A stretch of 64,000 nucleotides of DNA from Bacteroidia bacterium (GTDB lineage Bacteria > Bacteroidota > Bacteroidia > Bacteroidales > Azobacteroidaceae). Made by a program: the position numbers and the translations under genes. The notes under the pieces are model-generated. The model made no database searches, was not told where the DNA came from, and saw only the letters and a list, made by a program, of their open reading frames with translations. Location: contig BNTV01000011.1 in NCBI GenBank assembly GCA_025996865.1, positions 9,533 through 73,532 of the forward strand. Direction: 5' to 3'. Of the stretch, positions 8,718 through 17,470 are shown piece by piece (position 1 is the stretch's first letter; each line of letters starts with the position of its first letter).

Positions 8718-10991
8718 ATGCTGAAAAAGAAAAGAAATACCTGCTTTTACCTGACAATAGTTGCGGTTTTCGGGGCGTTGATGTACTTTATTATCAAAGA
8801 TGGAGGAAGTCGCCAAGAGCACGAAATCGTTACTTCTGTTCAAACGCCTTCCAACTTGGGGGAAGGTTTCGGTTTTTTCGGTCATCAATTGATGGAACAG
8901 ATTCGCAGTCCGTTTGGTATTCTGTTACTGCAAATTATGGTTATTCTTACTTGTTGCAGAATTTTCAGTACACTTTTCAAATCATTGCGGCAACCGACGG
9001 TTATTGGTGAGATTCTGGCCGGTATTGTATTAGGGCCTTCTATTTTGGGACATTGGTTTCCCGGAGTTTCCACTTTTCTTTTTCCACTCGAATCATTGAG
9101 AAATATTGAACTTTTAAGCCAATTCGGTTTAATTCTTTTTATGTTCGCCATCGGGATGGAGTTGGATTTTTCGCAAGTGCTTAAAAGTCTGAAAAAGGCT
9201 ACATTTATCAGCCATATCAGTATTATTTTCCCCTTTTTCCTGGGTGTGTTGATGGCTTATTTTGTTTATGACCAATATGCGGATAAAACGACGCCTTTCG
9301 TTTCGTTTTCTTTGTTTATCGGGATTTCGATGAGCATTACGGCTTTTCCGGTGCTGGCGCGGATTATACAGGAAAAAGGACTTACCAAAACTCATCTGGG
9401 AACGATTACTTTGGCCAGCGCCGCAAACGGAGATCTTACGGCTTGGTGTCTTTTGGCGGTAGTCATTTCGATAGCGCAGGCGGGAAGTATTCTGAGCGCT
9501 GTCTTTAATATCTCGTTTTCAGTACTTTATTTGTTCTTCATGTTTTTTATTGCCCGTCCTTTTATGCGAATGGTGGGACAATTGTATCATAATGAGGAAG
9601 TCATTGATAAAAAGTTAGTTGCATTTATATTTTTAATCCTTATTTCTTCTTCGTTGCTGACGGAAATTTTGGGATTACACGCTTTGTTCGGGGCGTTTTT
9701 AGCGGGTGTTATCATGCCTGCCGACATTAAATTCCGGCAGATCATGTCTGAAAAAGTAGAAGCGATTTCTCTCTCTCTTTTTCTGCCGCTTTTCTTTGTT
9801 TCGACGGGGTTAAAAACAGAAATCGGACTTTTGAATACGCCCGATTTATGGCTGCTTTGCGGAGGATTTATTCTGATTGCGATTGTCGGAAAATTTGGCG
9901 GCGCTACCCTGTCGGCAAGGCTTGTGGGCGAAACGTGGAAAGACAGTTTGTACATCGGCGCTTTGATGAATACGAGAGGTTTGATGGAATTGGTTGTGTT
10001 GTCGATTGGTTATAAAATGAACATTCTGCCACCGCCTATTTTTGTCATGTTGGTTTTGATGACATTGGTAACTACCTTTATGACAACGCCTTTGATTATG
10101 TTCATCCGGTCTGTTTTCAATGTTCGGGAGAAAATTTCCGAACGAAGAACAGCACGATATCCGGAGGCTTCATTCAAAATCCTGCTTTCTTTCGGGCGCG
10201 CGAACAGCGGACAAGTGATGCTTGATGTGGCTCACCAGATGTTTTCCAAAATCAACAAAAAAATGGAAATAACTGCGTTGCACTTTACGGTTGGTTCAGA
10301 GACAAATCCTTTACAAAGAGATAGCTTTGAAATGGTTAGCTTCAAACCGATTCTGAAGGAAGCAGAAAAATTACAAATCAATATCGTCCCTCGCTATGAA
10401 ATATCGGACAATGTAAGCGAAGCCATCGCAGAAATTGTGAATACCGAAGGATTTGATTTTCTGTTGGTCGGCTCAGGAATCACTTGGAGTAACCTGCCGA
10501 ATGACATTGCCGCCAATCAATATCGCGGTGCGGCGCTCCGCCGTTTTCTTCAGACTGAAAAATGGTTTTTGCCTACCGAATTGTTGAAAGACAAAACGAG
10601 AATGTTTATCGAACAAAGCCATTGTCCGGTAGGAGTTTTCGTGAATCGGGACTTTGTGAAGGCAAGCAAAATCATACTGGTTTTGGATTCGGAAGCCGAT
10701 TTGTTTTTGTTGCCGTATGCTCAAACTTTGTTGCAATCGACTCTGGGTTCAATACATATTGTCTGCCGTTCTCCGGAATATGCACAAATGGAAAAGCCGC
10801 TCGGGCAATTCCTCAAAATGGTTTATTCTGCTACGCTTTTGCCGGAAGAAGATATTTCCGGCGTTTTGCTGGCTAATTACGATTTCATGTTAATCAGTTA
10901 TGTTGCATGGAACGACGTTTCGGAGAATCGGAAAGAGGCTTTGCAGTTGATGCCTTCTACATTGATACTTAGTGTTAAGGGGCATGAGTAG
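8718..10991 (+). CDS. CPA2-family cation:proton antiporter with USP-like C-terminal domain
   Basis: Inner-membrane monovalent cation/H+ exchanger for ion and pH homeostasis. The 757-residue protein has one N-terminal helix (residues 10-26), a short periplasmic stretch, and a Na+/H+ exchanger domain of about 12 helices over residues 55-470. Family landmarks include RQPTVIGEILAGIVLGPSIL, GLILFMFAIGMELDF and LHALFGAFLAGVIMP. Residues 490-757 are soluble and resemble two universal-stress-protein folds (SFGRANSGQVMLDVAH, FDFLLVGSGITW, SHCPVGVFVNRDF). It stands alone, bracketed by copies of a 21-bp repeat at 8503 and 11094. The transported ion cannot be read from the sequence. Confidence 0.88.
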   Translation: MLKKKRNTCFYLTIVAVFGALMYFIIKDGGSRQEHEIVTSVQTPSNLGEGFGFFGHQLMEQIRSPFGILLLQIMVILTCCRIFSTLFKSLRQPTVIGEILAGIVLGPSILGHWFPGVSTFLFPLESLRNIELLSQFGLILFMFAIGMELDFSQVLKSLKKATFISHISIIFPFFLGVLMAYFVYDQYADKTTPFVSFSLFIGISMSITAFPVLARIIQEKGLTKTHLGTITLASAANGDLTAWCLLAVVISIAQAGSILSAVFNISFSVLYLFFMFFIARPFMRMVGQLYHNEEVIDKKLVAFIFLILISSSLLTEILGLHALFGAFLAGVIMPADIKFRQIMSEKVEAISLSLFLPLFFVSTGLKTEIGLLNTPDLWLLCGGFILIAIVGKFGGATLSARLVGETWKDSLYIGALMNTRGLMELVVLSIGYKMNILPPPIFVMLVLMTLVTTFMTTPLIMFIRSVFNVREKISERRTARYPEASFKILLSFGRANSGQVMLDVAHQMFSKINKKMEITALHFTVGSETNPLQRDSFEMVSFKPILKEAEKLQINIVPRYEISDNVSEAIAEIVNTEGFDFLLVGSGITWSNLPNDIAANQYRGAALRRFLQTEKWFLPTELLKDKTRMFIEQSHCPVGVFVNRDFVKASKIILVLDSEADLFLLPYAQTLLQSTLGSIHIVCRSPEYAQMEKPLGQFLKMVYSATLLPEEDISGVLLANYDFMLISYVAWNDVSENRKEALQLMPSTLILSVKGHE

Positions 10992-11093
10992 AATCGCAAG
11001 CGGCATTATTTTCTCGTAAATCTTCGAGATACATTTCCAAAACATCTACAATGTTTTCCTTCACTCCGCAAATTTACAAACAATTTCTCATCC

Positions 11094-11114
11094 CCTCAAT
11101 TTAATATTTAGCCC
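11094..11114. repeat. 21-bp repeat, second copy
   Basis: Identical to 8503-8523; the first 20 bases are CCTCAATTTAATATTTAGCC. The two direct copies flank the antiporter gene, about 2.6 kb apart. Apart from this repeat, the 210-bp gap 10992-11201 holds only a short minus-strand open stretch (see rejected items) and the lpxK promoter. Confidence 0.7.
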
Positions 11115-11151
11115 ACAAAAAACATTCAAACTATAATTTTTATCTATACTT

Positions 11152-11183
11152 GTGTGAAAATTCATTTTTATCTCGTAAATTTG
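11152..11183 (+). promoter_or_regulatory. Candidate lpxK promoter
   Basis: A TAAATTTG -7 box at 11176-11183 fits TAnnTTTG, 18 bp before the lpxK ATG. The -33 element is weak: the nearest match is CTTG/TGTG around 11149-11156. This promoter would serve lpxK, the phosphorylase gene and perhaps thiL. Confidence 0.4.
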
Positions 11184-11201
11184 TGGTACTATTTATCATA
11201 A

Positions 11202-12383
11202 ATGGCCAATAAAATCAAAATCAATAAAACGCTGCTTCCTCTCTCGTGGTTATACGGTTGGGGAGTTTGGGTCAGGAATAAACTTTTCGACTGGAAAATC
11301 CTTCCGGTCGAAAAGTTTGATATTCCGGTCATTTCGATAGGGAACCTTGCAGTGGGAGGAACAGGGAAAACGCCTCATACAGAGTATTTAATCCGATTAT
11401 TAAGCCGAAAATACCGGGTAGCGGTACTGAGCCGGGGATACAAACGGAAAACACGCGGTTTTATTCTCGCGGATAAGAATGCCGACAGCCGCAGCATTGG
11501 TGACGAGCCTTATCAAATGCACCGGAAATTTCCGGAGATTATGGTGGCTGTCGATTCCGACCGCCGGCGGGGGATTCGAAACTTAATGGATTTCCCGAAA
11601 ATCCAAAGACCGGAAGTGATTTTGTTGGACGATGCTTTTCAACATCGTTACGTAAAACCGTCTTTGTCGATTTTATTGACCGACAGTCGCAGACCGTTTT
11701 ACGACGATTGTTTGTTGCCGGCAGGCCGTTTGCGCGAACCGGCGAAAAATAGTAAACGGGCCGATATTATTATTTTTACAAAGGTGCCTCTCCCCCAACC
11801 CCTCCCCTCAAGGGGAGGGGAGCAGTACAGCGAAATGATTAAATGTGCTGCACTTTTGGAATTGCAATCTCCTCCTCCCTTGTGGGCAGGGGGCAAGGGG
11901 GAGAGGTACTACACCTTTTTCCGCTACAAGGGACTTTTGCCGGTTTTTCCCGAAGAAAATCAAATTCAGAAAGAAAGCATTGAACGGCTGAAAAAAGAAT
12001 CGTATTCGTTTCTGTTACTCGCGGGATTAGCCCAACCCGAAGATTTGGTTCAATATCTCGAAAAATACACATCCGACTTACAAACAATGATTTATCCCGA
12101 CCATCATGATTTTAGCCGGAAAGATATTGGGGAAGTCACGGAAAAATTCAATACAATACAAAATAAAAACAAATGGATAATCACTTCCGAAAAAGATGCC
12201 GTGCGATTGATGCATAATCCGCATATTCAGGAAGAAATAAAAGGTTTGATTTACTATCTGCCGATAGAAGTGGTATTCGAACCGGGACAGGAAGAATTAT
12301 TTACTCAAAAAATAGATGATCATGTTAGAAACTTTAAAAGAAACCGTATCATGGCTGAGGCCGCAGATACCCGAAGACACTAA
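11202..12383 (+). CDS. lpxK: Tetraacyldisaccharide 4'-kinase (lipid A synthesis)
   Basis: Phosphorylates the 4' position of the lipid A disaccharide precursor at the inner-membrane cytosolic face. The 393-residue protein shows the LpxK P-loop (GNLAVGGTGKTPHTEYL, near residues 48-64), the LSRGYKRKTRGF motif, IGDEPYQMHRKFP and VILLDDAFQHRYVKP. Oddly, a 120-bp GC-rich palindromic element (11787-11906) interrupts the second half in frame. It adds about 40 residues starting PLPQPLPSRGGEQY between the KVP and YYTFF segments. Downstream motifs (IYPDHHDF, ITSEKDAVR) are intact, so the product is probably functional. The C-terminus overlaps the next gene by about 60 bp. Confidence 0.93.
   Translation: MANKIKINKTLLPLSWLYGWGVWVRNKLFDWKILPVEKFDIPVISIGNLAVGGTGKTPHTEYLIRLLSRKYRVAVLSRGYKRKTRGFILADKNADSRSIGDEPYQMHRKFPEIMVAVDSDRRRGIRNLMDFPKIQRPEVILLDDAFQHRYVKPSLSILLTDSRRPFYDDCLLPAGRLREPAKNSKRADIIIFTKVPLPQPLPSRGGEQYSEMIKCAALLELQSPPPLWAGGKGERYYTFFRYKGLLPVFPEENQIQKESIERLKKESYSFLLLAGLAQPEDLVQYLEKYTSDLQTMIYPDHHDFSRKDIGEVTEKFNTIQNKNKWIITSEKDAVRLMHNPHIQEEIKGLIYYLPIEVVFEPGQEELFTQKIDDHVRNFKRNRIMAEAADTRRH
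11787..11906. repeat. 120-bp palindromic element inserted in frame within lpxK
   Basis: The ends are 10-bp inverted repeats, CCTCTCCCCC (11787-11796) and GGGGGAGAGG (11897-11906). Just inside the left end is a perfect 10-bp hairpin, CCCCTCCCCT-CA-AGGGGAGGGG (11799-11820). The right part is also C/G-skewed (CCTCCTCCCTTGTGGGC). Its length is exactly 40 codons, so the lpxK frame is kept. Composition is clearly unlike the flanking gene. Confidence 0.8.
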
Positions 12384-13140
12384 GGTTGCCGTTATTCTTG
12401 GCACCGGATTGGGTGATTTGGCAGGTAATATTACCGATAAAAAGGAAATTCCTTACAAAAAGATCCCGAATTTTCCGGTTTCGACGGTTGCCGGACATCA
12501 TGGCAATTTGATAGTCGGAAAATTAGGCGGTAAGCCGGTTTTGGCGATGCAGGGAAGATTTCATTTTTATGAAGGCTACGATATGAGACAGGTAACTTAT
12601 CCGGTCAGGGTAATGCAACTGCTTGGAATTGAGTACTTATTTGTATCCAATGCAGCCGGTGGAATGAATAGCGCTTTCGAAGTCGGAGACATCATGTTGA
12701 TTGAAGACCATATCAATTTATTTCCCGAACATCCGTTGAGAGGTAAAAATTGGGAAGAATTGGGCGCCCGTTTCCCCGACATGAGCGAAGCTTACGACAA
12801 AAATTTACGGGAAACGGCAAGCGCAATCGCCAAAAAGCACAATATCAAACTGCAATACGGCATATATGTCGGCACGCAAGGCCCAACCTTCGAAACGCCG
12901 GCCGAATATCATTATTTTAAGATTATCGGGGGCGATGCGGTAGGAATGTCCACCGTGCCGGAAGTAATCGTGGCGCGCCACGGCGGAATAAAAGTCATGG
13001 GATTTTCCATTATCACCGATTTAGGGATTTACGGGAAAATTGTGGAAATAAGTCACGAAGAAGTGCAGAAAGCGGCTCGGGAAGCTCAACCGAAACTGGC
13101 GTTTCTGATTGAGGAAATCATAAAACAAATAAATGGGTGA
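12322..13140 (+). CDS. Purine nucleoside phosphorylase (trimeric PNP class)
   Basis: Phosphorolysis of inosine/guanosine-type nucleosides in purine salvage. The protein of about 272 residues shows the PNP/MTAP family 2 motifs AVILGTGLGDLAGNI, PNFPVSTVAGHHGNLIVGKL, MQGRFHFYEGYD, SNAAGGMN and GTQGPTFETPAEY. Near the C-terminus VGMSTVPEVIVARHGGIKV carries the glutamate and histidine region of the base site. I chose ATG at 12322 because homologues start with ML(E)xxKET; the frame also allows ATG at 12316. It overlaps lpxK by about 60 bp, implying translational coupling. Confidence 0.92.
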   Translation: MLETLKETVSWLRPQIPEDTKVAVILGTGLGDLAGNITDKKEIPYKKIPNFPVSTVAGHHGNLIVGKLGGKPVLAMQGRFHFYEGYDMRQVTYPVRVMQLLGIEYLFVSNAAGGMNSAFEVGDIMLIEDHINLFPEHPLRGKNWEELGARFPDMSEAYDKNLRETASAIAKKHNIKLQYGIYVGTQGPTFETPAEYHYFKIIGGDAVGMSTVPEVIVARHGGIKVMGFSIITDLGIYGKIVEISHEEVQKAAREAQPKLAFLIEEIIKQING

Positions 13141-13156
13141 AAGGCGAAAGGGACAA

Positions 13157-13220
13157 GGTGAAAGAAGATATCATAATCTTTCACCCTTTACCTTTCACCC
13201 TTTACCCTTTACCTTTTACC
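13157..13220. repeat. Low-complexity inverted repeat between the phosphorylase gene and thiL
   Basis: A perfect 9-bp hairpin (GGTGAAAGA at 13157-13165, TCTTTCACC at 13177-13185) is followed by imperfect tandem CTTTACC/CTTTCACC units up to about 13220. The thiL frame is open through it, but the block is a repeat and not coding. Confidence 0.6.
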
Positions 13221-13232
13221 TGTAAATTAGTT

Positions 13233-14249
13233 ATGGAAATTTCATCATTAGGCGAATTCGGTCTGATTAAACATTTGACCGAAAAAATAGAAATCAAAAA
13301 CGGCAGTACGCTCAAAGGCGTAGGCGACGATGCCGCCGTTTTGTCGTACAAAGACAAAGAAGCGCTGGTGACCACCGACCTCCTGCTGGAAGGCATTCAT
13401 TTTGATCTGACTTATGTCCCGCTCAAGCATTTGGGTTATAAATCGGCTGTTGTGAATTTCTCCGACATTTACGCGATGAACGGCCAACCCAAACAAATTA
13501 CCGTCTCTTTGGGAATTTCCAAACGGTTTTCGGTAGAAGATTTGGAAGATTTTTACGAAGGACTGTTGTTGGCTTGTCAAATTTATGGAGTGGACTTGGT
13601 TGGAGGAGACACATCCTCCTCATTGACGGGGTTTTGCATCAGTATCACCTGTATTGGAGAAGCTAACAAAGACCGGATTGTTTACAGAAATAAAGCCCAA
13701 AATACCGATTTGATTTTCGTTTCCGGAGATTTGGGCGCTGCCTACATGGGCTTGCAACTGATGGAAAGAGAAAAAGCTGTTTTCGCCGGCGAAAAAGATT
13801 TCACACCTGATTTTGCCGGAAAAGAGTACTTGTTGGAAAGGCAGTTGAAACCGGAAGCCCGGAAAGATATTGTCCACGCGCTCGATGAAAACGGGATTTT
13901 GCCTACTTCGATGATTGATATTTCAGACGGACTTTCATCGGAATTGTTGCATATCTGCACACAAAGCGGCGTCGGTTGTCAAATTTACGAGGAACGTATT
14001 CCGATTGATTATCAAACCGCTTTGATGGCTGAGCAGTTTAATATGAATCTGACAACCGTCGCTTTGAACGGTGGCGAAGATTACGAATTGTTGTTCACCG
14101 TCCCTCTTGGTTTACACGAAAAGATGGAAACCATTGAGGGCGTCAAGCTTATCGGACATATTTGCGAAGCTTCGGAAGGAACCCGTCTGATTGCCCGCGA
14201 TGGCACAGAAATTCCGTTGACGGCGCAAGGTTGGAACGCTTTAAGTTAA
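13233..14249 (+). CDS. thiL: Thiamine-monophosphate kinase
   Basis: ATP-dependent phosphorylation of thiamine monophosphate to thiamine diphosphate, the last cytosolic step of vitamin B1 synthesis. The 338-residue protein starts MEISSLGEFGLIKHLTEKI. It has the AIRS/PurM-like motifs GVGDDAAVL, TTDLLLEGIHFD, YKSAVVNFSDIYAMNGQPKQ and LVGGDTSSS, then DISDGLSSEL and NGGEDYELLFTV. An in-frame ATG at 13137 exists, but the extra 32 residues come from the C/T-rich repeat, so ATG 13233 is preferred. It is in line with the phosphorylase gene and may share its transcript. Confidence 0.94.
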   Translation: MEISSLGEFGLIKHLTEKIEIKNGSTLKGVGDDAAVLSYKDKEALVTTDLLLEGIHFDLTYVPLKHLGYKSAVVNFSDIYAMNGQPKQITVSLGISKRFSVEDLEDFYEGLLLACQIYGVDLVGGDTSSSLTGFCISITCIGEANKDRIVYRNKAQNTDLIFVSGDLGAAYMGLQLMEREKAVFAGEKDFTPDFAGKEYLLERQLKPEARKDIVHALDENGILPTSMIDISDGLSSELLHICTQSGVGCQIYEERIPIDYQTALMAEQFNMNLTTVALNGGEDYELLFTVPLGLHEKMETIEGVKLIGHICEASEGTRLIARDGTEIPLTAQGWNALS

Positions 14250-14319
14250 ATTTTCAGGGCAATTTTATCCAAATTGTGTAAACTTTTGATGAAATTGTCA
14301 TAAATTTTTACTGTTAACG

Positions 14320-14350
14320 CTTGAAATCTCGAAAATTTCATGTAATTTTG
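14320..14350 (+). promoter_or_regulatory. Candidate promoter for the HTH gene
   Basis: TAATTTTG at 14343-14350 fits TAnnTTTG, with CTTG 19 nt upstream at 14320-14323. The predicted leader is about 85 nt. Confidence 0.45.
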
Positions 14351-14441
14351 TGCCCCCATTCAGGAGATGGGATGTGATATAGGGAATAAAAAACAATTAA
14401 TCTTTGTATAAATTTTCGACAATAACGTTAGGTGTATTTCT

Positions 14442-15404
14442 ATGAAAAATTTGAATGCAAAAATAATAGATGAGATAAAGAAACGGTTAACCAACAAGGA
14501 AAAAGCGGTACATTATTTAATGGATACGCTCTGTATTGCTAAAGAATCGGCTTATCGCCGGCTTAAAAGCCAAATTCCGTTTACTTTTGAAGAAGTTGTG
14601 ACTATTGCACAAAATCTTGATTTTTCGATTGATAAAATACTTGGGCGAAGTACGGATAATCGCGTTTTTTTCGATATGCCGGTAGATATTACCCAAGCGC
14701 CGGCTAAAATCTTTCAAGATATGCTTGAGAACTCTTGTCTTATTCTGCGGAATTTAGCTTCTTCGGAAAAACAGAATATCATTGCAGCCATTAATCAGCT
14801 GCCTTTCAGCTTTTTGCCACTTAAAACACTTTTTAAATACGAATATTGTCATTACCTCTACACCAACGGCTATATACCTCTGATGACTCGATTTTCGGAC
14901 ATTGCCATTACGCCGCAAATGGAAAGTTTGCATGAAAAATGCTCGGATTATTTCACACACTTGAGAAATGTAACCGGCATCATTGATAATACATTTTGTT
15001 CGAGGATTATTAAAAAAATACAATATTATCACGATCTGGGACTTATCTCTAACGAAGATTTAAAGGCCTTGCAGGCGGATTTATTTAAACTATTTGAGAT
15101 TTTCGAGACTATGGTACGAACCGGTCAAAACCATGCCGGGTCTGCTTATTCCATTTATTATTCTTCTCACAGTATTGACTCCAATAGCCTTTATTATGAA
15201 TACGACAATAAAACTATGTCGCAAATATGGCTTTATCCCGAAAGTCCGATAATCATTAAAAATAACCCGTTGATATGCAATATGCAAAAAAGATGGTTGG
15301 AATCAATAATCCGGAATTCCATGCTGATAACCAAATCCAATAATATCCAACAAATTGAAATTCTTAGAGATATACACAAACAAATCTCGGAATTATACAA
15401 ATAG
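14442..15404 (+). CDS. Hypothetical protein with N-terminal helix-turn-helix
   Basis: I do not recognise a named family. The 320-residue protein is soluble, with no signal peptide or membrane helix. Residues 10-67 look like a DNA-binding HTH of the XRE/BetR sort: YLMDTLCIAKESAYRRLK is followed by FTFEEVVTIAQNLDFSIDKIL. The rest is helical and rich in Tyr, Phe and Ile, perhaps a ligand or dimerisation domain. It stands directly upstream of, and in line with, two duplicated secreted proteins, and its 3' end was copied along with the second one (17471). A regulator of those genes is a reasonable guess but not shown. Confidence 0.75.
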   Translation: MKNLNAKIIDEIKKRLTNKEKAVHYLMDTLCIAKESAYRRLKSQIPFTFEEVVTIAQNLDFSIDKILGRSTDNRVFFDMPVDITQAPAKIFQDMLENSCLILRNLASSEKQNIIAAINQLPFSFLPLKTLFKYEYCHYLYTNGYIPLMTRFSDIAITPQMESLHEKCSDYFTHLRNVTGIIDNTFCSRIIKKIQYYHDLGLISNEDLKALQADLFKLFEIFETMVRTGQNHAGSAYSIYYSSHSIDSNSLYYEYDNKTMSQIWLYPESPIIIKNNPLICNMQKRWLESIIRNSMLITKSNNIQQIEILRDIHKQISELYK

Positions 15405-15651
15405 AGTTCGTGCGATACAAAAAGAGAGATTTATTGCATTTATATTGATTTCCATCCTGTTTTTGATTATCAAAGTCTATTTTTTTGATCAAATAAACTT
15501 TAAATAAATGTTTGGGTGATTTATTTTGTTGCAAAATAATTTTTTTCGCTGAAATTTACCCAAAAAATGATGTACATATCTCCCAAAAATTACCTTTTTA
15601 TAAAAAAATTGGTTGTTAATTTGCGAACTAATTTTTAATTTTATAATAAAG

Positions 15652-17316
15652 ATGAAGATTATCAACTATTTTTTTATTACAATTATTTTGTTTTTCTTAG
15701 TGCCGATAACAGAACTTTCGGCTCAGGTAACTATCGGATCACTGGAAGAGCCGACAAAAGGCGCTTTGTTGCAGTTAAAAGAAATAAGCGGGATAACCGA
15801 CGACAGTCCGGATGCTTATAAAGGTTTGGCTATGCCACGGGTTCATTTAACGGATGAGAACAATCTGTATCCGATGCTTTTGGCCGATCCTGCAGATCCG
15901 GCTTCAGGTCCCAATGCAGACTATACGGCTAATAAATCCTGGTTGGATAAATCGCATACGGGGTTGATTGTTTATAATTCAAATGACGCCTCTCCTTTTA
16001 AAAAAGGACTGTATGTATGGTCAGGGTCCAAATGGGAACCGGCAGGTTCGGCTGATGTTGAAAACGGTTTGACGCTCAGCGGGGGTACCGTGCAGCTTGG
16101 CGGGGCTTTGACAAAAGCAACTACGGTCACATTGGGCGATAATAACCTGTATCTTAACGCCGAAGGCACAGGAAAAGTAGGAATCGGCAGCGATCCGACA
16201 AACAATTCGGCCATATTGGAAATCAATGCCACAGACAAAGGCGTATTATTGCCCCGGGTAGCTTTGACCTCAAACACGGACGCGATAACAATACTGAAGC
16301 CGGCGAAAGGTTTGTTGGTTTACAATACCGGTAAGGGCGTATCTCCGGCAACATCAGAGCCATATACGGTAACCGGATATTTGTTCTGGAGCGGTTCGTC
16401 GTGGAAAACCATCGACAATTTTGAGGCGGTTCAGCCGGTTATCTCCGGCATCAATTGCGCCACTGCCCAGTTAAGTCCGGGCACCTATATGTCCGGCACC
16501 CCGTATTCGGGTATCATGCGTTTGAGTTATACGGGAGGGAACGGAGCCTCCTATACATCCGGAAGTACTTATACCGATAATGGCTTGACTGCCGAACTGC
16601 AGTCCGGACGATTAGAGAACGGAAACGGAGAACTTATTTTCAAAGTAACGGGAACTCCGACGCAAAGTTCGCCAAACACAACGTCATTTTTGATCGACAA
16701 CGCTATGATTCCTTTTTATACCGGCTCATCTTGCAGTGTCGAGGTAGGAGCATTTGAGGGAGCGGATGTGAAAACGGTGGTGGTATTGTCTCCCTTGAAA
16801 CGAACTTCAGACAACGGAGTCTCCGGATGGGCTACGGCTATCACTACGCCCGACGGCTATTTCTCGGTGAGGATATTTGCACGGGATGGAACAACCATGG
16901 AGGCTTCAGATATACAAATCAGGAACAACCGCACCGGTATAGTAACCATTATGTGGAATAGTGCATTTGCATGGCAAGGCGGGTCAAGTGGCGCAAGCAA
17001 CAATAGATTGACATTAAATTCCAATGTCTGGTCAGGTAACGATGGAGACAGCGGCAGCAATACAATTCAAGTAAGCGGCACTTCTCCTACCAGTACCGGG
17101 GCAGCTCCCAACAACACAGCCTGGGGAAATGAAGATGTGTATTTCGGCAATGCTCCCGAACAACGTTCCTACATGTGGACGACAACAGACTCGGCTGACC
17201 AAACCGCCTATATGCTGACATTCATGATGGGATCAAGTAATAACGGAGAAGTAAATCCTACAAGGGCTGCCGCCGCGAAGGCTTTCTTTAAGATAGACCA
17301 GATTACTGCACACTGA
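15652..17316 (+). CDS. Secreted repeat-containing protein, copy 1
   Basis: Function unknown. The 554-residue protein has a Sec signal peptide (MKIINYFFITIILF to LSAQ). It contains two copies of a module common in secreted Bacteroidetes proteins: KGALLQLKEI, LAMPRVHLTD, GLIVYNSND and GLYVWSGSKWEP at about residues 35-130, then KGVLLPRVALTS, GLLVYNTG and YLFWSGSSWKTI at about 200-260. A middle region (ISGINCATAQLSPGTY) precedes a variable C-terminal domain rich in Gly, Ser and Asn. There is no T9SS sorting domain and no lipobox. I chose ATG 15652 over an upstream in-frame alternative because it begins the signal peptide. The paralogue at 17749 has the same length. Confidence 0.85.
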   Translation: MKIINYFFITIILFFLVPITELSAQVTIGSLEEPTKGALLQLKEISGITDDSPDAYKGLAMPRVHLTDENNLYPMLLADPADPASGPNADYTANKSWLDKSHTGLIVYNSNDASPFKKGLYVWSGSKWEPAGSADVENGLTLSGGTVQLGGALTKATTVTLGDNNLYLNAEGTGKVGIGSDPTNNSAILEINATDKGVLLPRVALTSNTDAITILKPAKGLLVYNTGKGVSPATSEPYTVTGYLFWSGSSWKTIDNFEAVQPVISGINCATAQLSPGTYMSGTPYSGIMRLSYTGGNGASYTSGSTYTDNGLTAELQSGRLENGNGELIFKVTGTPTQSSPNTTSFLIDNAMIPFYTGSSCSVEVGAFEGADVKTVVVLSPLKRTSDNGVSGWATAITTPDGYFSVRIFARDGTTMEASDIQIRNNRTGIVTIMWNSAFAWQGGSSGASNNRLTLNSNVWSGNDGDSGSNTIQVSGTSPTSTGAAPNNTAWGNEDVYFGNAPEQRSYMWTTTDSADQTAYMLTFMMGSSNNGEVNPTRAAAAKAFFKIDQITAH

Positions 17317-17404
17317 TACATTTCATATTGAGCTACTGAGACGATATTGCACAAGCAAGCATTACTATTGACGACTAAGTTAACAATAGTATGTATTTTC
17401 ATCA

Positions 17405-17463
17405 GATGTCTCGACTCCGCTTCGCGTCGCTCGACAGGACGCCGCAGGTGGTCGAGACATCTC
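17405..17463. repeat. Palindromic dispersed repeat (REP-like)
   Basis: Perfect 12-bp inverted arms, AGATGTCTCGAC (17405-17416) and GTCGAGACATCT (17452-17463), enclose a GC-rich core with CTCGACAGGACGCCGC. Related sequence occurs at 8349 and inside a gene at 23466. It lies 8 bp left of the duplication boundary at about 17471. Confidence 0.8.
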
Positions 17464-17470
17464 ATGTTCA

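Noticed and set aside
10975..11064. Minus-strand open stretch of 29 residues (KENIVDVLEMYLEDLRENNA) with a GTG start after the antiporter gene
   Set aside because: Protein-like, but too short and without a promoter; may be a relic, not enough to call.
13137..13232. Extended N-terminus of ThiL
   Set aside because: The 32 extra codons come from a C/T-rich repeat, and the family begins at the MEISSLGEFGLI region.
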